Shown here piece by piece: positions 45,502 to 54,351 of a stretch of DNA of 64,000 nucleotides; the stretch's first letter is position 1; each line of letters begins with the position of its first letter. Origin of the DNA: Affinundibacterium fentianense (lineage in GTDB: Bacteria > Pseudomonadota > Gammaproteobacteria > Burkholderiales > Burkholderiaceae_D); NCBI RefSeq assembly GCF_018139545.1, contig NZ_JAGSPJ010000003.1, positions 186,001 to 250,000 of the forward strand. The letters are read 5' to 3'. Position numbers and translations under genes: made by a program. Under the pieces are notes generated by a model, which ran no database searches, was not told where the DNA came from, and was given only the letters and a program-made list of their open reading frames with translations.

Positions 45502-48279
45502 TTAGAACTGATAACGCGCACCGACTTTGAAGTAGCGGCCAATTGCACCGCTTGCATCCATCGGATTGTAGCTCAATCCACCGTAAGTCAGCGGATCCAA
45601 TGGCGCGATCTTGTCTGTCAAGTTTGTAATGGATCCGAACAATTGCAACTGCTTGCTGTAGTTCCAGCGAACTGACAAATCCAAGGTTGTGAAGGAAGGC
45701 AACACGCAACCATTTGGTGCATCGCTACCATTTGCAAATTTGGATGCGCACAAGTCACCCGCAAATGCGACGTTTTTCATGTCTGCACGATAATTTGCTG
45801 TCGCTGTGACATTCCAATCGCCCTTGTCCCAAGATGTCGTGAAATTGATCTTGTCCTTCGGTGTTCCAGCGCAATTTGACGTATCGCAGTTACCATGTGT
45901 GCCTGCAAATTGGTACTGAACTTTCTCCGATTCAGCACGCAACCAAGAAGCAATATGGGTCCAAGTCAGCCCCATAGTCGCGCGACCATATTCGCCCATA
46001 TTGACACGATATTTTGCATCCAAATCTAAACCTTTGATTTCGGTATAGCTAGAGTTGCGATACGGCGCCTTGGAAATTAACAGTGTGCCTGAATTAGGAA
46101 CAACAACACCATTGATCACCAAATTATTATCCGCGCGAATTGCGGTTGGCAAAGCAGCAGCTTCGTTGTACGGCAATGGATTAATTTCATTGCTACGCTT
46201 AATTTTCCATGCATCTAATGACATGGATAAATTGTTGACAGGTTCCCAAATCATACCCAAAGTGTAACCTTTAGATTTTTCTGGTGACAAGTTAGGATCG
46301 CCGACTTTTACTGCTGCAACTGATGCTGCACAATCCGTTGCAGTTGCGCCAGGTGCGGGTGTGCCGTTTGGACAACGAATCGGATCACGTGCAGTCGCCG
46401 TACCAGTACTTTGGCTTTCTGCGCCAGATTCAGCTGGTCCTGGAGCACGGAAGCCTTCGGAATAAGTGCCACGCAAAGCGAAGGTTTTGCTAGGAGTCCA
46501 TTTTGCGCCGAGTTTCGGTGTAGTCGAGCTGAAACGATCGTATTTGTCGTAACGCGCTGCAGCTGATAACTCTAAATCTTTGATGATCGGTGCAGCCAAT
46601 TCGACGAAAACCGCAGAAACTTTGCTATCGCCCTTGGCAGCAACATAACTAGCATTGATCGCACCGTTTTCTGTTCCACTCAAAGAAGGATTGTTGAGTT
46701 TTTCTTGACGGTGTTCTGCGCCAACCGCTAAGCCCAACATACCGCCAGGCAATTCCATCAATTCACGTGAAGCCTTGACGTCGACGATATCAAGTTGTGT
46801 GGTTGATTCGGAAGTTGCGGTACGTACCATTGCTGAGTACAAAGAGCTAGGATTCTTGCTAGCTTGTGCACCGATATAGTAAGGGAAGTAAGGGCTCGTT
46901 GCATCGCCCAAGCCCGCCTTCACCACGGCCATATTCAACATATTGGTATAGGCTAAGTGTAATTTGGATTCAGAATGGACAAATGCTGTATCAAAATCCC
47001 AACCCGCAGCCACACCTTTTAAACCGACAACAAAGCGATTAAATTCGTTGTTTGCATTACGTGTGCTTGGACCCACATCAAATGCGGAATAACGTACACG
47101 AACTGGTACGCCATAAGGATTTTGTGGATGATTTGCGGCTAATACAATGGTCGTGCCAGCACCTGAACCATAGTTGATGACTCCACTAGGATTACTTGCA
47201 TTCGGAGGGAATGCGACGGTTGGGGTAATGGATGGTGGAACCAAAGTAAATGCTGTGTCACGTTTTGAGTAACCTAATTCCGCATAGGCTTGTAAATCAT
47301 TGTTGAGTTGCCATGTGCCACGAGTGTAGAGATTGACACCGTCGATTTGTGGTTGCATAGAGCGGAATTGGTCAGCGTACCATAGGCAGCCGCCTTTAGG
47401 ATCTTGTGGGCTCGCAACAGAGAAAGATGCGCAACCTGGCAGGCTGACATAGGCCTTGGAAACAGGATCCAACAAGGAGCCTGTTGGGCTTGGCGAACCT
47501 GAGGAGGTGATGTGTCCTGCTGCAAATTGGGATGCCATTGCATAACCCCATGGACGAATATCGCCGTGGCCAATCCACGCGCGATCTGCACGATCCTTAT
47601 TGAGAATTTCGTCAGACTTATAGACTTCCGCATTGACCAAAATATTGTAGTTATCTTTATTGAGGTCGCCGAAGCCCACAGTCAAAGAGCCTTTTGCTTG
47701 ATTCTGGTCAGAATATTTTGAAGTGCCGTAATTGCCTTTCAAAATGACGCCTTGGAAGTCTTTGCGCAAAATAATATTTACCACACCTGCGATCGCGTCG
47801 GCACCGTAAGTCGATGATGCGCCATCTTTCAAGACTTCAATGCGATCAACTGCTTCCATTGGAACAGTCGATAAATCGGTAAAGCTTTTTTGTCCATCGT
47901 CAGCGCGCGCGAAGGGTGCCATACGACGACCATTCAACAGGACTAAAGTCGATGTTGCACCTAAGCCGCGTAATGAAATTGCTGTAGAACCTGCAGCAAA
48001 ACCATTTCCGAAACCTGTAGGTAATGAGCCAGCCCCATCCGCTGTCAATGTTTGCAAATATTCTGCAACGGTTGCTTTGCCTGATTTTGCTAATTCTTCG
48101 CGACCAATGACTTGGATAGGTGAGGCTGTTTCTGTTTGTGTCCGTTTGATACTTGAACCCGTCACTTCAACACGTTGCGGTGCAACCGTGTTTTGAGCGA
48201 GTGCTGTTTGTGCCATGCTGGCGATCGCCGTCGCGAAGGCGAGGGAAAGTGCCTGTGCTAATGCAGTTTTCTTGAACAT
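45502..48279 (-). CDS. TonB-dependent outer-membrane receptor
   Basis: 925 residues. ATG at 48279 with GGAG seven bases upstream; signal peptide ALSLAFATAIASMAQTALAQ. After it VEVTGSSIKRTQTE resembles a TonB box, followed by the plug (about 45-165: SKGKATVAEYLQ-type start, STLVLLNGRRMAPFA, VDRIEVLKDGASSTYGADAI, AGVVNIILR). The barrel ends in YFKVGARYQF, with C-terminal Phe for outer-membrane assembly. The barrel and plug type are those of peptide or carbohydrate receptors rather than siderophore receptors, but this is not decisive. It lies just downstream of the hydroxyproline genes on the same strand, separated by 569 bases with its own promoter-like signals. Confidence 0.92.
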   Translation of the reverse strand: MFKKTALAQALSLAFATAIASMAQTALAQNTVAPQRVEVTGSSIKRTQTETASPIQVIGREELAKSGKATVAEYLQTLTADGAGSLPTGFGNGFAAGSTAISLRGLGATSTLVLLNGRRMAPFARADDGQKSFTDLSTVPMEAVDRIEVLKDGASSTYGADAIAGVVNIILRKDFQGVILKGNYGTSKYSDQNQAKGSLTVGFGDLNKDNYNILVNAEVYKSDEILNKDRADRAWIGHGDIRPWGYAMASQFAAGHITSSGSPSPTGSLLDPVSKAYVSLPGCASFSVASPQDPKGGCLWYADQFRSMQPQIDGVNLYTRGTWQLNNDLQAYAELGYSKRDTAFTLVPPSITPTVAFPPNASNPSGVINYGSGAGTTIVLAANHPQNPYGVPVRVRYSAFDVGPSTRNANNEFNRFVVGLKGVAAGWDFDTAFVHSESKLHLAYTNMLNMAVVKAGLGDATSPYFPYYIGAQASKNPSSLYSAMVRTATSESTTQLDIVDVKASRELMELPGGMLGLAVGAEHRQEKLNNPSLSGTENGAINASYVAAKGDSKVSAVFVELAAPIIKDLELSAAARYDKYDRFSSTTPKLGAKWTPSKTFALRGTYSEGFRAPGPAESGAESQSTGTATARDPIRCPNGTPAPGATATDCAASVAAVKVGDPNLSPEKSKGYTLGMIWEPVNNLSMSLDAWKIKRSNEINPLPYNEAAALPTAIRADNNLVINGVVVPNSGTLLISKAPYRNSSYTEIKGLDLDAKYRVNMGEYGRATMGLTWTHIASWLRAESEKVQYQFAGTHGNCDTSNCAGTPKDKINFTTSWDKGDWNVTATANYRADMKNVAFAGDLCASKFANGSDAPNGCVLPSFTTLDLSVRWNYSKQLQLFGSITNLTDKIAPLDPLTYGGLSYNPMDASGAIGRYFKVGARYQF

Positions 48280-48449
48280 AGTGAACTCCAAAGGAAGGTC
48301 TTAAAAATCAATATTTTTAAATTGAAAATAGCTTTGAGAGCCTGATGGGGAAATCAGGTTGCGAGCAGCTTATCGGGGCTATTTCAACTATTTTGACTAA
48401 TATTTTTACTTAAAGTTTTAAGTTGTGAAAAATATTTATCACGGGGGCG

Positions 48450-48462
48450 TATCAGACCACTT
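48450..48462 (-). repeat. Motif copy 1, AAGTGGTC(T)GATA, at the receptor promoter
   Basis: On the plus strand TATCAGACCACTT. It matches the copy at 48640-48652 in 12 of 13 positions and overlaps the candidate -10 of the receptor promoter. Part of the palindrome CACTT-TATG-AAGTG (48458-48471) lies in it. TGGTC resembles the half-site of FadR-type GntR regulators. Confidence 0.45.
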
Positions 48463-48480
48463 TATGAAGTGAGTTGTCAA
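48451..48480 (-). promoter_or_regulatory. Candidate promoter and operator of the TonB receptor gene
   Basis: Read on the minus strand, a perfect -35 TTGACA (48480-48475), an 18-base spacer and TCTGAT (48456-48451; 4 of 6). The spacer contains CACTT-CATA-AAGTG, a five-base inverted repeat placed where a repressor would block transcription. Confidence 0.42.
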
Positions 48481-48639
48481 TATGAAACAATGATGGACTA
48501 TCTTAAAACAACACTGCGAGGCAATTTACTTGTCATTTCAAGCCATTTTTTTTAATGAAAGCTCGTATGGAGATCGATTCGAGCATGGAGGAAGTAGAGA
48601 CCAGTTAATGATGTAATGTATTCATTGAATTACTTAAAC

Positions 48640-48652
48640 TATCCGACCACTT
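48640..48652 (-). repeat. Motif copy 2, AAGTGGTC(G)GATA, upstream of the receptor
   Basis: On the plus strand TATCCGACCACTT, about 190 bases upstream of copy 1 and in the same orientation. On the minus strand, AAGTGGTCGGATAGTTT shares AA-TGGTCGGA and a terminal TT with the FadR-type consensus AACTGGTCGGACCAGTT, without being a full palindrome. Confidence 0.4.
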
Positions 48653-48848
48653 AGGTGCTATCAATTCCCGAACAGGAACGAATGAGTGGCCGTGTGCCAG
48701 ACTGGTTCAGACTGTCTCGGGGCTATTGAGTTCCCCGAGGTTGGTGTTTTTGTCTCTCGATGCGATGTTGACGTCGGTATAGTCCTTGGCAGTTTGTTGC
48801 ATGCATGGTGCATCGTATCGGCGTACCGTTGCTGTTTGACTGAGTGTC

Positions 48849-50204
48849 TTATTCCACGGAAATTGACTCTATGCTTTCTATTCTGCTTGCGAACAACGGC
48901 AAGCGGCCTGCATCCCGTTCCCACCCAAACAGAAAACGATTAGCACCACCACAGACTCTGCCTTGGCAGGCGCCCATACCGCATCGTGTATGGAGTTTTG
49001 CTGCGCGCCAGTTCTTTCGCTCTTGGAGCTGGGTATAACGCACATCTTCGCATCGACACACTATCGTGTCGGCTTGGCACAAGTGTCGAAGTTCGTCTCT
49101 CAATCGGAAGCAGTGGTCAAGTTGGGCTGCAAATTTTTGCCATCGCTTGCGTTCGTTTGCGAATGATTTTGCTTGCTCATCTTGTCCGGTCGCTGCATAG
49201 CCTGCAATGCGTGCTTCGACCAGCGCGAGATCGACACCGCCGACACCGCAGATTTCCCCTGCGGCGTAAAGGCCTTGCACGGAAGTCTGTTGTAGCGCAT
49301 CGACAATCACTCGTGGATGGGCGCTGAGATGGTGTGATTTTTTCTCTGTCGCATCGCTCGGCAATGCTGCGTTGCATGAGGCTGGGTTATCCGTGCTGAG
49401 TTCACAACCGAATGCGGCACCCAGGTCACTATTCGGTATTAAGCCAAACCCGCAAGCGAGATAATCGCATTCAAGGGTAATTTGTTGGCCCCGCACTTTT
49501 GCAACAAGCTGTTTGATTTCTGTGTCGCCATGTGCCGAGACGACGTAGCTATCATAAAGGTATTGTGTGCTTCGTAAGCGTAGCGCAAGTTGAAGTGCTT
49601 GCCAGATTTTGCTTGGCGTTGCGAGCAAATGCAGAGAAAATTGACGCAATTGGCTCAAATTGCTTTGTTCTAAAATATGTGTCACGATCGCCCCACGCTC
49701 GATCAAGCTCGCTGCGACTGCGAGCAATAATGGCCCGCTGCCCGCGACGACGATCCGTTTTCCAGCGACAGGGTAACCCCCTTTTGCCAGAGCTTGCAGT
49801 CCACCTGCACCGGTCACGCCAGCGAGAGTCCAACCAGGAAATGGCAGCAATAATTCACGCGCACCGGTACACAAAATGAGTTTTTGCGCATGAAAATGTT
49901 GTGTCCTCGCGCCAGCTTGCCCTTCGGTGATGACATCAAAGCTGCCATCGGAATTCCGAGCAACATGTACGACTTTCGATTGAAAGTGAAAATGGATTTT
50001 CTCGTTGTTGCTGGTTTCTTTCCACAAAGTTTGCGCACGTTGATCCGCCTGTTTGTCAGCGCCACCACGCCAAATTTGACCGCCCGATCTTGGGTTGTCA
50101 TCGATGACGTGGATGGCGCAGCCGCTTACTGCCGCGGCCGCGGCTGCGGCAAGTCCTGCAGGCCCAGCACCGATAATGAGTAGAGGGCATTCGATTGTAT
50201 TCAT
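48849..50204 (-). CDS. lhpE: D-hydroxyproline dehydrogenase alpha-like subunit (NAD(P)/FAD oxidoreductase with [2Fe-2S]-binding tail)
   Basis: 451 residues. The FAD-binding motif IIGAGPAGLAAAAAAA is at the start, and a second dinucleotide motif VAGSGPLLLAVAASL at about 160. The C-terminus has a BFD-like [2Fe-2S] Cys set: TIVCRCEDVR and later RCGMGACQGRVCG. This matches the HcnB/LhpE-type subunits of multi-subunit imino-acid dehydrogenases. Its ATG overlaps the stop of the small ferredoxin-like gene by four bases. In Pseudomonas aeruginosa the equivalent three-subunit enzyme oxidises cis-4-hydroxy-D-proline, passing electrons through the flavins and the cluster. Confidence 0.88.
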   Translation of the reverse strand: MNTIECPLLIIGAGPAGLAAAAAAAVSGCAIHVIDDNPRSGGQIWRGGADKQADQRAQTLWKETSNNEKIHFHFQSKVVHVARNSDGSFDVITEGQAGARTQHFHAQKLILCTGARELLLPFPGWTLAGVTGAGGLQALAKGGYPVAGKRIVVAGSGPLLLAVAASLIERGAIVTHILEQSNLSQLRQFSLHLLATPSKIWQALQLALRLRSTQYLYDSYVVSAHGDTEIKQLVAKVRGQQITLECDYLACGFGLIPNSDLGAAFGCELSTDNPASCNAALPSDATEKKSHHLSAHPRVIVDALQQTSVQGLYAAGEICGVGGVDLALVEARIAGYAATGQDEQAKSFANERKRWQKFAAQLDHCFRLRDELRHLCQADTIVCRCEDVRYTQLQERKNWRAAKLHTRCGMGACQGRVCGGANRFLFGWERDAGRLPLFASRIESIESISVE

Positions 50205-50455
50205 GCTGGCACTCCGGTCTGTATTTGCATTTGATCAGCGCATTCTGTTTGGCATGCGAGTTGGTGTGGACTTTGATTAATGGTGACGCGACATTCCTGA
50301 CAAATACCCATACCACAAAGCGGTGAGCGCGATTCTCCTGACACAGAGCGTCGAGTGTGCAGTACGCCGCAGTGCGCTAGAGCTGCCGCGACAGTGATCC
50401 CAGTGGGGACTTGGAATGGGCTACCGTTGATATAAAGCGTGATCAGGTTTTTCAT
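50201..50455 (-). CDS. lhpF: (2Fe-2S)-binding subunit of D-hydroxyproline dehydrogenase (gamma-like)
   Basis: 84 residues. After a ubiquitin-like start (LITLYINGSPFQVPTGITVA), the cluster motif PLCGMGICQECRVTI gives C-x4-C-x2-C with a fourth Cys in LACQ, as in HcnA/SoxD-like small iron-sulphur subunits. It should carry electrons between the two flavoprotein subunits. The stop overlaps the start of the next subunit gene (ATGA). Lies between the beta and alpha subunit genes, as in Pseudomonas. Confidence 0.87.
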   Translation of the reverse strand: MKNLITLYINGSPFQVPTGITVAAALAHCGVLHTRRSVSGESRSPLCGMGICQECRVTINQSPHQLACQTECADQMQIQTGVPA

Positions 50456-50620
50456 CTGTAAACTTTGCGCGATGTGAACGAATTAAGTTGATACGTTGTT
50501 CGTACTGAAAAAGTAAATGGGCCGAAGGTAGGATTGCGATACGAATTATTTATTTTTCTGCTATCAATGCTTAAAAATTGATCGAAATTTTTTAGAAGTC
50601 AAGAGAAGCATTCGGGAAAT

Positions 50621-51820
50621 TCATCGGCTATTTGATTGACTCGTCAATGCTGTCAATTTGGGAAGCATCCGATCTGGCCAATATGGCTGAATGGGGATTT
50701 TGCTTGCTTCGCCGCAGATTTGATTTGTGAGTATTTCCGCTGTTGCGAGTGAGGTGGTGATACCTAGGCCCTCATGTCCAGTGGCGACCCAAACATGGGG
50801 GCGGTTCGGATGAGCACCAATATACGGCAAGCCATCGGGTGTCGCCGCGCGAAAGCCAGTCCATGTTCGGATAGCACGTAATTGGCTTAGCGCGGGAACG
50901 TAGCTAGTTGCTTGACGTAACATTTTGGACAAAATCCCGATATCGATTTCTTTGTGTTGCACGTCAAATTGGCGTGATGAACCGATAAAAACTTGCCCAG
51001 TGGGCCGCGGCTGCAAATTGAAAGCAACGCTATCGCCATCGCTCGCATGGGCGTTCTTGATATAGGCAAGCTCGACCAATTGATGCTGGATGAAATTGGG
51101 ATAACGATCGGTGATCAGCAAATGCCCTTTTTTGTAGCGCAAGGGCAAATCGTCAATCAAGGACATTGCTGCGATGCCGTTCGCAACCACTATTTCTCTG
51201 CCACGCACGCTTCGACCATCATCGAGCATCACCGCACCATCCTGTAATGCGGTCACTTTTGCTTGGCAAATCTGTGCCCCTGCTTGGATTGCGCGTTCGA
51301 GCAAGCATTCCGCACTTTTGGGTGGATAGACCAAGCCATCTTGGTGTACCAATAAGCCGCCAGCAAGACCCGTTCGTAATTCGGGCTCTAAACGATACAG
51401 CTGTGCTTGATTTAATATTTCACAACTGATGCCATGCTCTTGTAATAGGCGCTGTTTGGCGGTCGCTGCGTGCATTTCTTCTTCATCTGCTGCAACCCAA
51501 ATCGTTCCACACTGACTGTATTCGTGTGCACGATGTCGTTGTGGGTCTTGTCCCAACATATTCCGCCAAAGTTCGAGTGAATAGCTGCTCAATGCCAGTT
51601 CAGTCGGATTATCATCCATGACGACGAGGTGTCCCATGCCTGCTGCAGTCGCGCCACCACCGATGGTGTTCGGCTCAATTACGCAGACGGCCAAGCCATT
51701 CGCGGATAAGCTTGCGGCGCAAGCGCAGCCAATGATCCCCGCTCCGACGATAATCACGTCGAACTCTGTTGTGTCAATCATTGTGTCGGACATCATTGCG
51801 GCAATTGCCAAATGTGGCAT
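50621..51820 (-). CDS. lhpB: D-hydroxyproline dehydrogenase beta-like FAD oxidoreductase
   Basis: 399 residues of the DAO family. VIIVGAGIIGCACAASL is the FAD-binding GxGxxG motif, and the C-terminus has GFRAATPDGLPYIGAHPNRP with HVWVATGHEGLG, typical of D-amino-acid and glycine oxidases. Several ATGs compete for the start (51820, 51796, 51793, 51781), and none has a strong ribosome site; 51781 would begin MIDTTEFDVII, directly before the FAD motif. It should oxidise cis-4-hydroxy-D-proline to the pyrroline carboxylate. About 90 bases after the epimerase gene. Confidence 0.87.
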   Translation of the reverse strand: MPHLAIAAMMSDTMIDTTEFDVIIVGAGIIGCACAASLSANGLAVCVIEPNTIGGGATAAGMGHLVVMDDNPTELALSSYSLELWRNMLGQDPQRHRAHEYSQCGTIWVAADEEEMHAATAKQRLLQEHGISCEILNQAQLYRLEPELRTGLAGGLLVHQDGLVYPPKSAECLLERAIQAGAQICQAKVTALQDGAVMLDDGRSVRGREIVVANGIAAMSLIDDLPLRYKKGHLLITDRYPNFIQHQLVELAYIKNAHASDGDSVAFNLQPRPTGQVFIGSSRQFDVQHKEIDIGILSKMLRQATSYVPALSQLRAIRTWTGFRAATPDGLPYIGAHPNRPHVWVATGHEGLGITTSLATAEILTNQICGEASKIPIQPYWPDRMLPKLTALTSQSNSR

Positions 51821-51907
51821 CGTGTTGTTGATTTCATGGTGTGGTGCATTCGATAGTTGGTAAGCCGAGCGAAAACTTGGAAGAATAGCGAACGGTGCGT
51901 AGAGATC

Positions 51908-52861
51908 TTACCGAATTCCAAATACAAACGGATCGTCTGGATGGAGGATCAATTTTGCCTCTGCATTCACATAGGCCGTGCCACGTATGCTTGGTTGAAT
52001 TTTTCCTTCCTGCGAGCTGGGTTGGAAACTGCCTTCAAACACGCTTCCGATGATGCTCTCTTGACGCCAGATTTCGCCTGCTTTTAATTTTCCATCCGCC
52101 GCGAGGCAGGCAAGTTTAGCGCTAGTTCCCGTGCCGCATGGAGAGCGGTCATAGGCTTTGCCTGGGCACAGGACAAAATTTTGACTATCGTTCTCGATTG
52201 AGGTGGCGGCTCCGAATAACTCGATATGATCGATCTCAGCGCCATCGTCACCGTGAATTCCAGCGACCTTGAGCGCCTCTCGGACACGCCAACTAAAACT
52301 GGTAAGCGCTTCGACATTTGCGAGGCGCATATCTTGTGCATGATCCGCAACTAAAAAGAACCAGTTTCCTCCCCAAGCAACATCACCTGTGACGGGGCCA
52401 TGACCTTCTACTTCGACCGTGACGGCATGTCGCGCGCGATAGGCTGGCACGTTGTGGACGGTCACGCTATGGTCTGCATGCAGTTCCGCTTCAACTATTC
52501 CAACTGGCGTATCGATAAGATGGCGTCCAATAGAAAGTACACCTTGGTAAGCCAAAGTCGCGACTAAGCCTATTGTTCCATGCCCACACATGCCGAGATA
52601 GCCGACATTATTAAAGAAAATCACACCGACCGAACAATCTGGATGATACGGTTTGCATAGCAAAGCGCCGACTAGCACATCTGAGCCGCGCGGCTCACAA
52701 ACGACGGCGCTGCGGACATGATCGAATTGCTCTTTAAATATTGCGACGCGTTCCGCCAAGTGACCACTGCCCAGTTCAGGTCCTCCTGCAACGATTAACC
52801 GCGTTGGTTCGCCGCCAGTGTGGGAGTCGATAATATGGATAATTTGCGGTGTTGCTGACAT
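51908..52861 (-). CDS. lhpA: 4-hydroxyproline 2-epimerase
   Basis: 317 residues of the proline racemase family. Both catalytic cysteines are present: C92 in [12 protein letters not shown] and C242 in [10 protein letters not shown]. This separates it from the dehydratase branch, in which the first Cys is Thr. [18 protein letters not shown] is the usual N-terminus. It interconverts trans-4-hydroxy-L-proline and cis-4-hydroxy-D-proline, feeding the dehydrogenase encoded next. First gene of the leftward cluster; AGGA-AATAGGA precedes the ATG. Proline racemase activity is an alternative, made less likely by the neighbours. Confidence 0.92.
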   Translation of the reverse strand: MSATPQIIHIIDSHTGGEPTRLIVAGGPELGSGHLAERVAIFKEQFDHVRSAVVCEPRGSDVLVGALLCKPYHPDCSVGVIFFNNVGYLGMCGHGTIGLVATLAYQGVLSIGRHLIDTPVGIVEAELHADHSVTVHNVPAYRARHAVTVEVEGHGPVTGDVAWGGNWFFLVADHAQDMRLANVEALTSFSWRVREALKVAGIHGDDGAEIDHIELFGAATSIENDSQNFVLCPGKAYDRSPCGTGTSAKLACLAADGKLKAGEIWRQESIIGSVFEGSFQPSSQEGKIQPSIRGTAYVNAEAKLILHPDDPFVFGIR

Positions 52862-53245
52862 AGTCCTATTTCCTGATGAGTTTGATTTCAGTTGGGATGC
52901 GGGTTACATTCGATTGTTGAGTTAAGCATCACCGTCGTTTCTATGGCGAGTTTTGCTCAATTCGTGAGAATGGCACTTGAAAAATGAAAGTGTAATCCCT
53001 GAAAAAAGGCTTGTCTTGCTGGAATGCCACATCGTGGATGCCGATTTGCGCACAGTGAAAGGACTTAGTATTCTTGACAATTGAAGCGCTAAAGTGATGA
53101 CTAGGAAAATGTTGTGCTGTTGAAGTGGCTTCATTCAAGCGGATAAATTGCTTGAGTTTGAAGGGGAACCTAATGCAGAGTGGCGCGTCCAAAGTGCGGT
53201 TATCCGTTGAATTCGTCAACAAGAAGAGAATACAGGAAGAGAAGA
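52862..53245. other. Divergent promoter region between lhpA and ltaE
   Basis: 384 bases between divergently read genes. A TTGACA at 53074-53079 points rightward but has no good -10. I did not find the receptor-region 13-base motif here. No gene seen. Confidence 0.5.
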
Positions 53246-54259
53246 ATGATCGATTTTCGTAGTGATACAGTGACACGTCCAAGCCTCGCTATGCGCGCCG
53301 TGATCGCCCAAGCAGAGGTGGGGGACGATGTGTATGGTGATGATCCGACTGTGAATGCCCTAGAAGAAAAAATGGCAAGTTTGCTTGGGATGGAATCAGC
53401 GATGTTGGTTGCCAGTGGTACACAGAGTAATTTAATCGCGCTCTTGACCCATTGTGGACGAGGCGACGAGTACATTGTTGGACAGCAGTACCATACTTAT
53501 CTTTATGAGTCGGGTGGCGCTGCGAGTTTGGGGAGTATTGTTCCACAGCCAATTCCCGTGGAAAGTGATGGCAGTCTAGAACTTCAGAAAATTGCCGCTG
53601 TAGTCAAACCAAACGATATTCACTATGCAAAGTCCACGCTTTTGAGCCTAGAAAATACCCATCACGGAAAAGTTTTAAGCAATGAATATTTGCACCGTGC
53701 AGTCGAATTAGCCCATAGTTACAAAATGGCAGCACATTTAGATGGCGCGCGGATTTTTAATGCCGCTGTGGCACAAGAAGTCCCAGTTCGCGCAATTACC
53801 GAGGTATTTGATACGGTCTCTGTGTGTTGTTCGAAAGGGCTGGGCGCGCCGATTGGTAGTGTGCTGTGTGGCTCGCAAGAATTCATACAGAAAGCGCGGC
53901 GTTGGCGCAAAATGGTCGGAGGAGGAATGCGCCAAGCTGGATTGATCGCGGCTGGAATCGATTATGCGCTCGACCACCATGTCGCAAGGCTTGCGGATGA
54001 CCATGCCCATGCACTCTTACTGCAAGAGTCACTCCAACAGATTCCGGAATTAGAAGTTGAAACAGCGCATACAAATATGCTGTATGTCGAGTTCGCTTCC
54101 CATGAAGTTGGCCTACAAGCCGGGCATTATTTGCGCGAGCGTGGTATACGCATTTCTGCAGGGAAGCGTGTACGATTGGTGACCCACCTAGATATTAGTC
54201 GAGAGGATATCGTCCAATGTGTTGCGGCGTTTAAATCATTTTTCCACAATTTGCATTGA
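53246..54259 (+). CDS. ltaE: Low-specificity L-threonine aldolase
   Basis: 337 residues of the beta-eliminating lyase (PLP) family. ATG at 53246 with AGGAAGAG upstream; it opens MIDFRSDTVTRPSLAMRAV, which is diagnostic. The PLP lysine is K197 in VCCSKGLGAPIGSVLCG. Other marks are GDDVYGDDPTVNALE and HLDGARIFNA. It splits L-threonine (and allo-threonine, beta-hydroxy amino acids) to glycine and an aldehyde in the cytosol. It is divergent from the hydroxyproline operon, which fits a general role in hydroxy-amino-acid use, though not proof of joint control. Confidence 0.93.
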   Translation: MIDFRSDTVTRPSLAMRAVIAQAEVGDDVYGDDPTVNALEEKMASLLGMESAMLVASGTQSNLIALLTHCGRGDEYIVGQQYHTYLYESGGAASLGSIVPQPIPVESDGSLELQKIAAVVKPNDIHYAKSTLLSLENTHHGKVLSNEYLHRAVELAHSYKMAAHLDGARIFNAAVAQEVPVRAITEVFDTVSVCCSKGLGAPIGSVLCGSQEFIQKARRWRKMVGGGMRQAGLIAAGIDYALDHHVARLADDHAHALLLQESLQQIPELEVETAHTNMLYVEFASHEVGLQAGHYLRERGIRISAGKRVRLVTHLDISREDIVQCVAAFKSFFHNLH

Positions 54260-54351
54260 TTCTTCAGCACGATCTTGACGCAGCGATGTTGGAGGTCGTC
54301 CGACCCAGTCTCAATCTCGATAGAAATGGGGACTGCGGATCAGAATGCCTC

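Larger units (their letters stand above)
48280..48848. other. Upstream region of the TonB receptor gene with repeated motifs
   Basis: 569 bases between the dehydrogenase alpha subunit and the receptor, both leftward. AT-rich near the receptor. It holds a promoter-like sequence at 48451-48480 and two copies of a 13-base motif. No gene seen; the open frames here on the plus strand overlap the end of the dehydrogenase gene and look spurious. Confidence 0.6.

Noticed and set aside
48686-48943. 85-residue open frame on the plus strand after the receptor promoter region
   Set aside because: It overlaps the 3' end of the dehydrogenase alpha gene and is Cys-rich, with no ribosome site.
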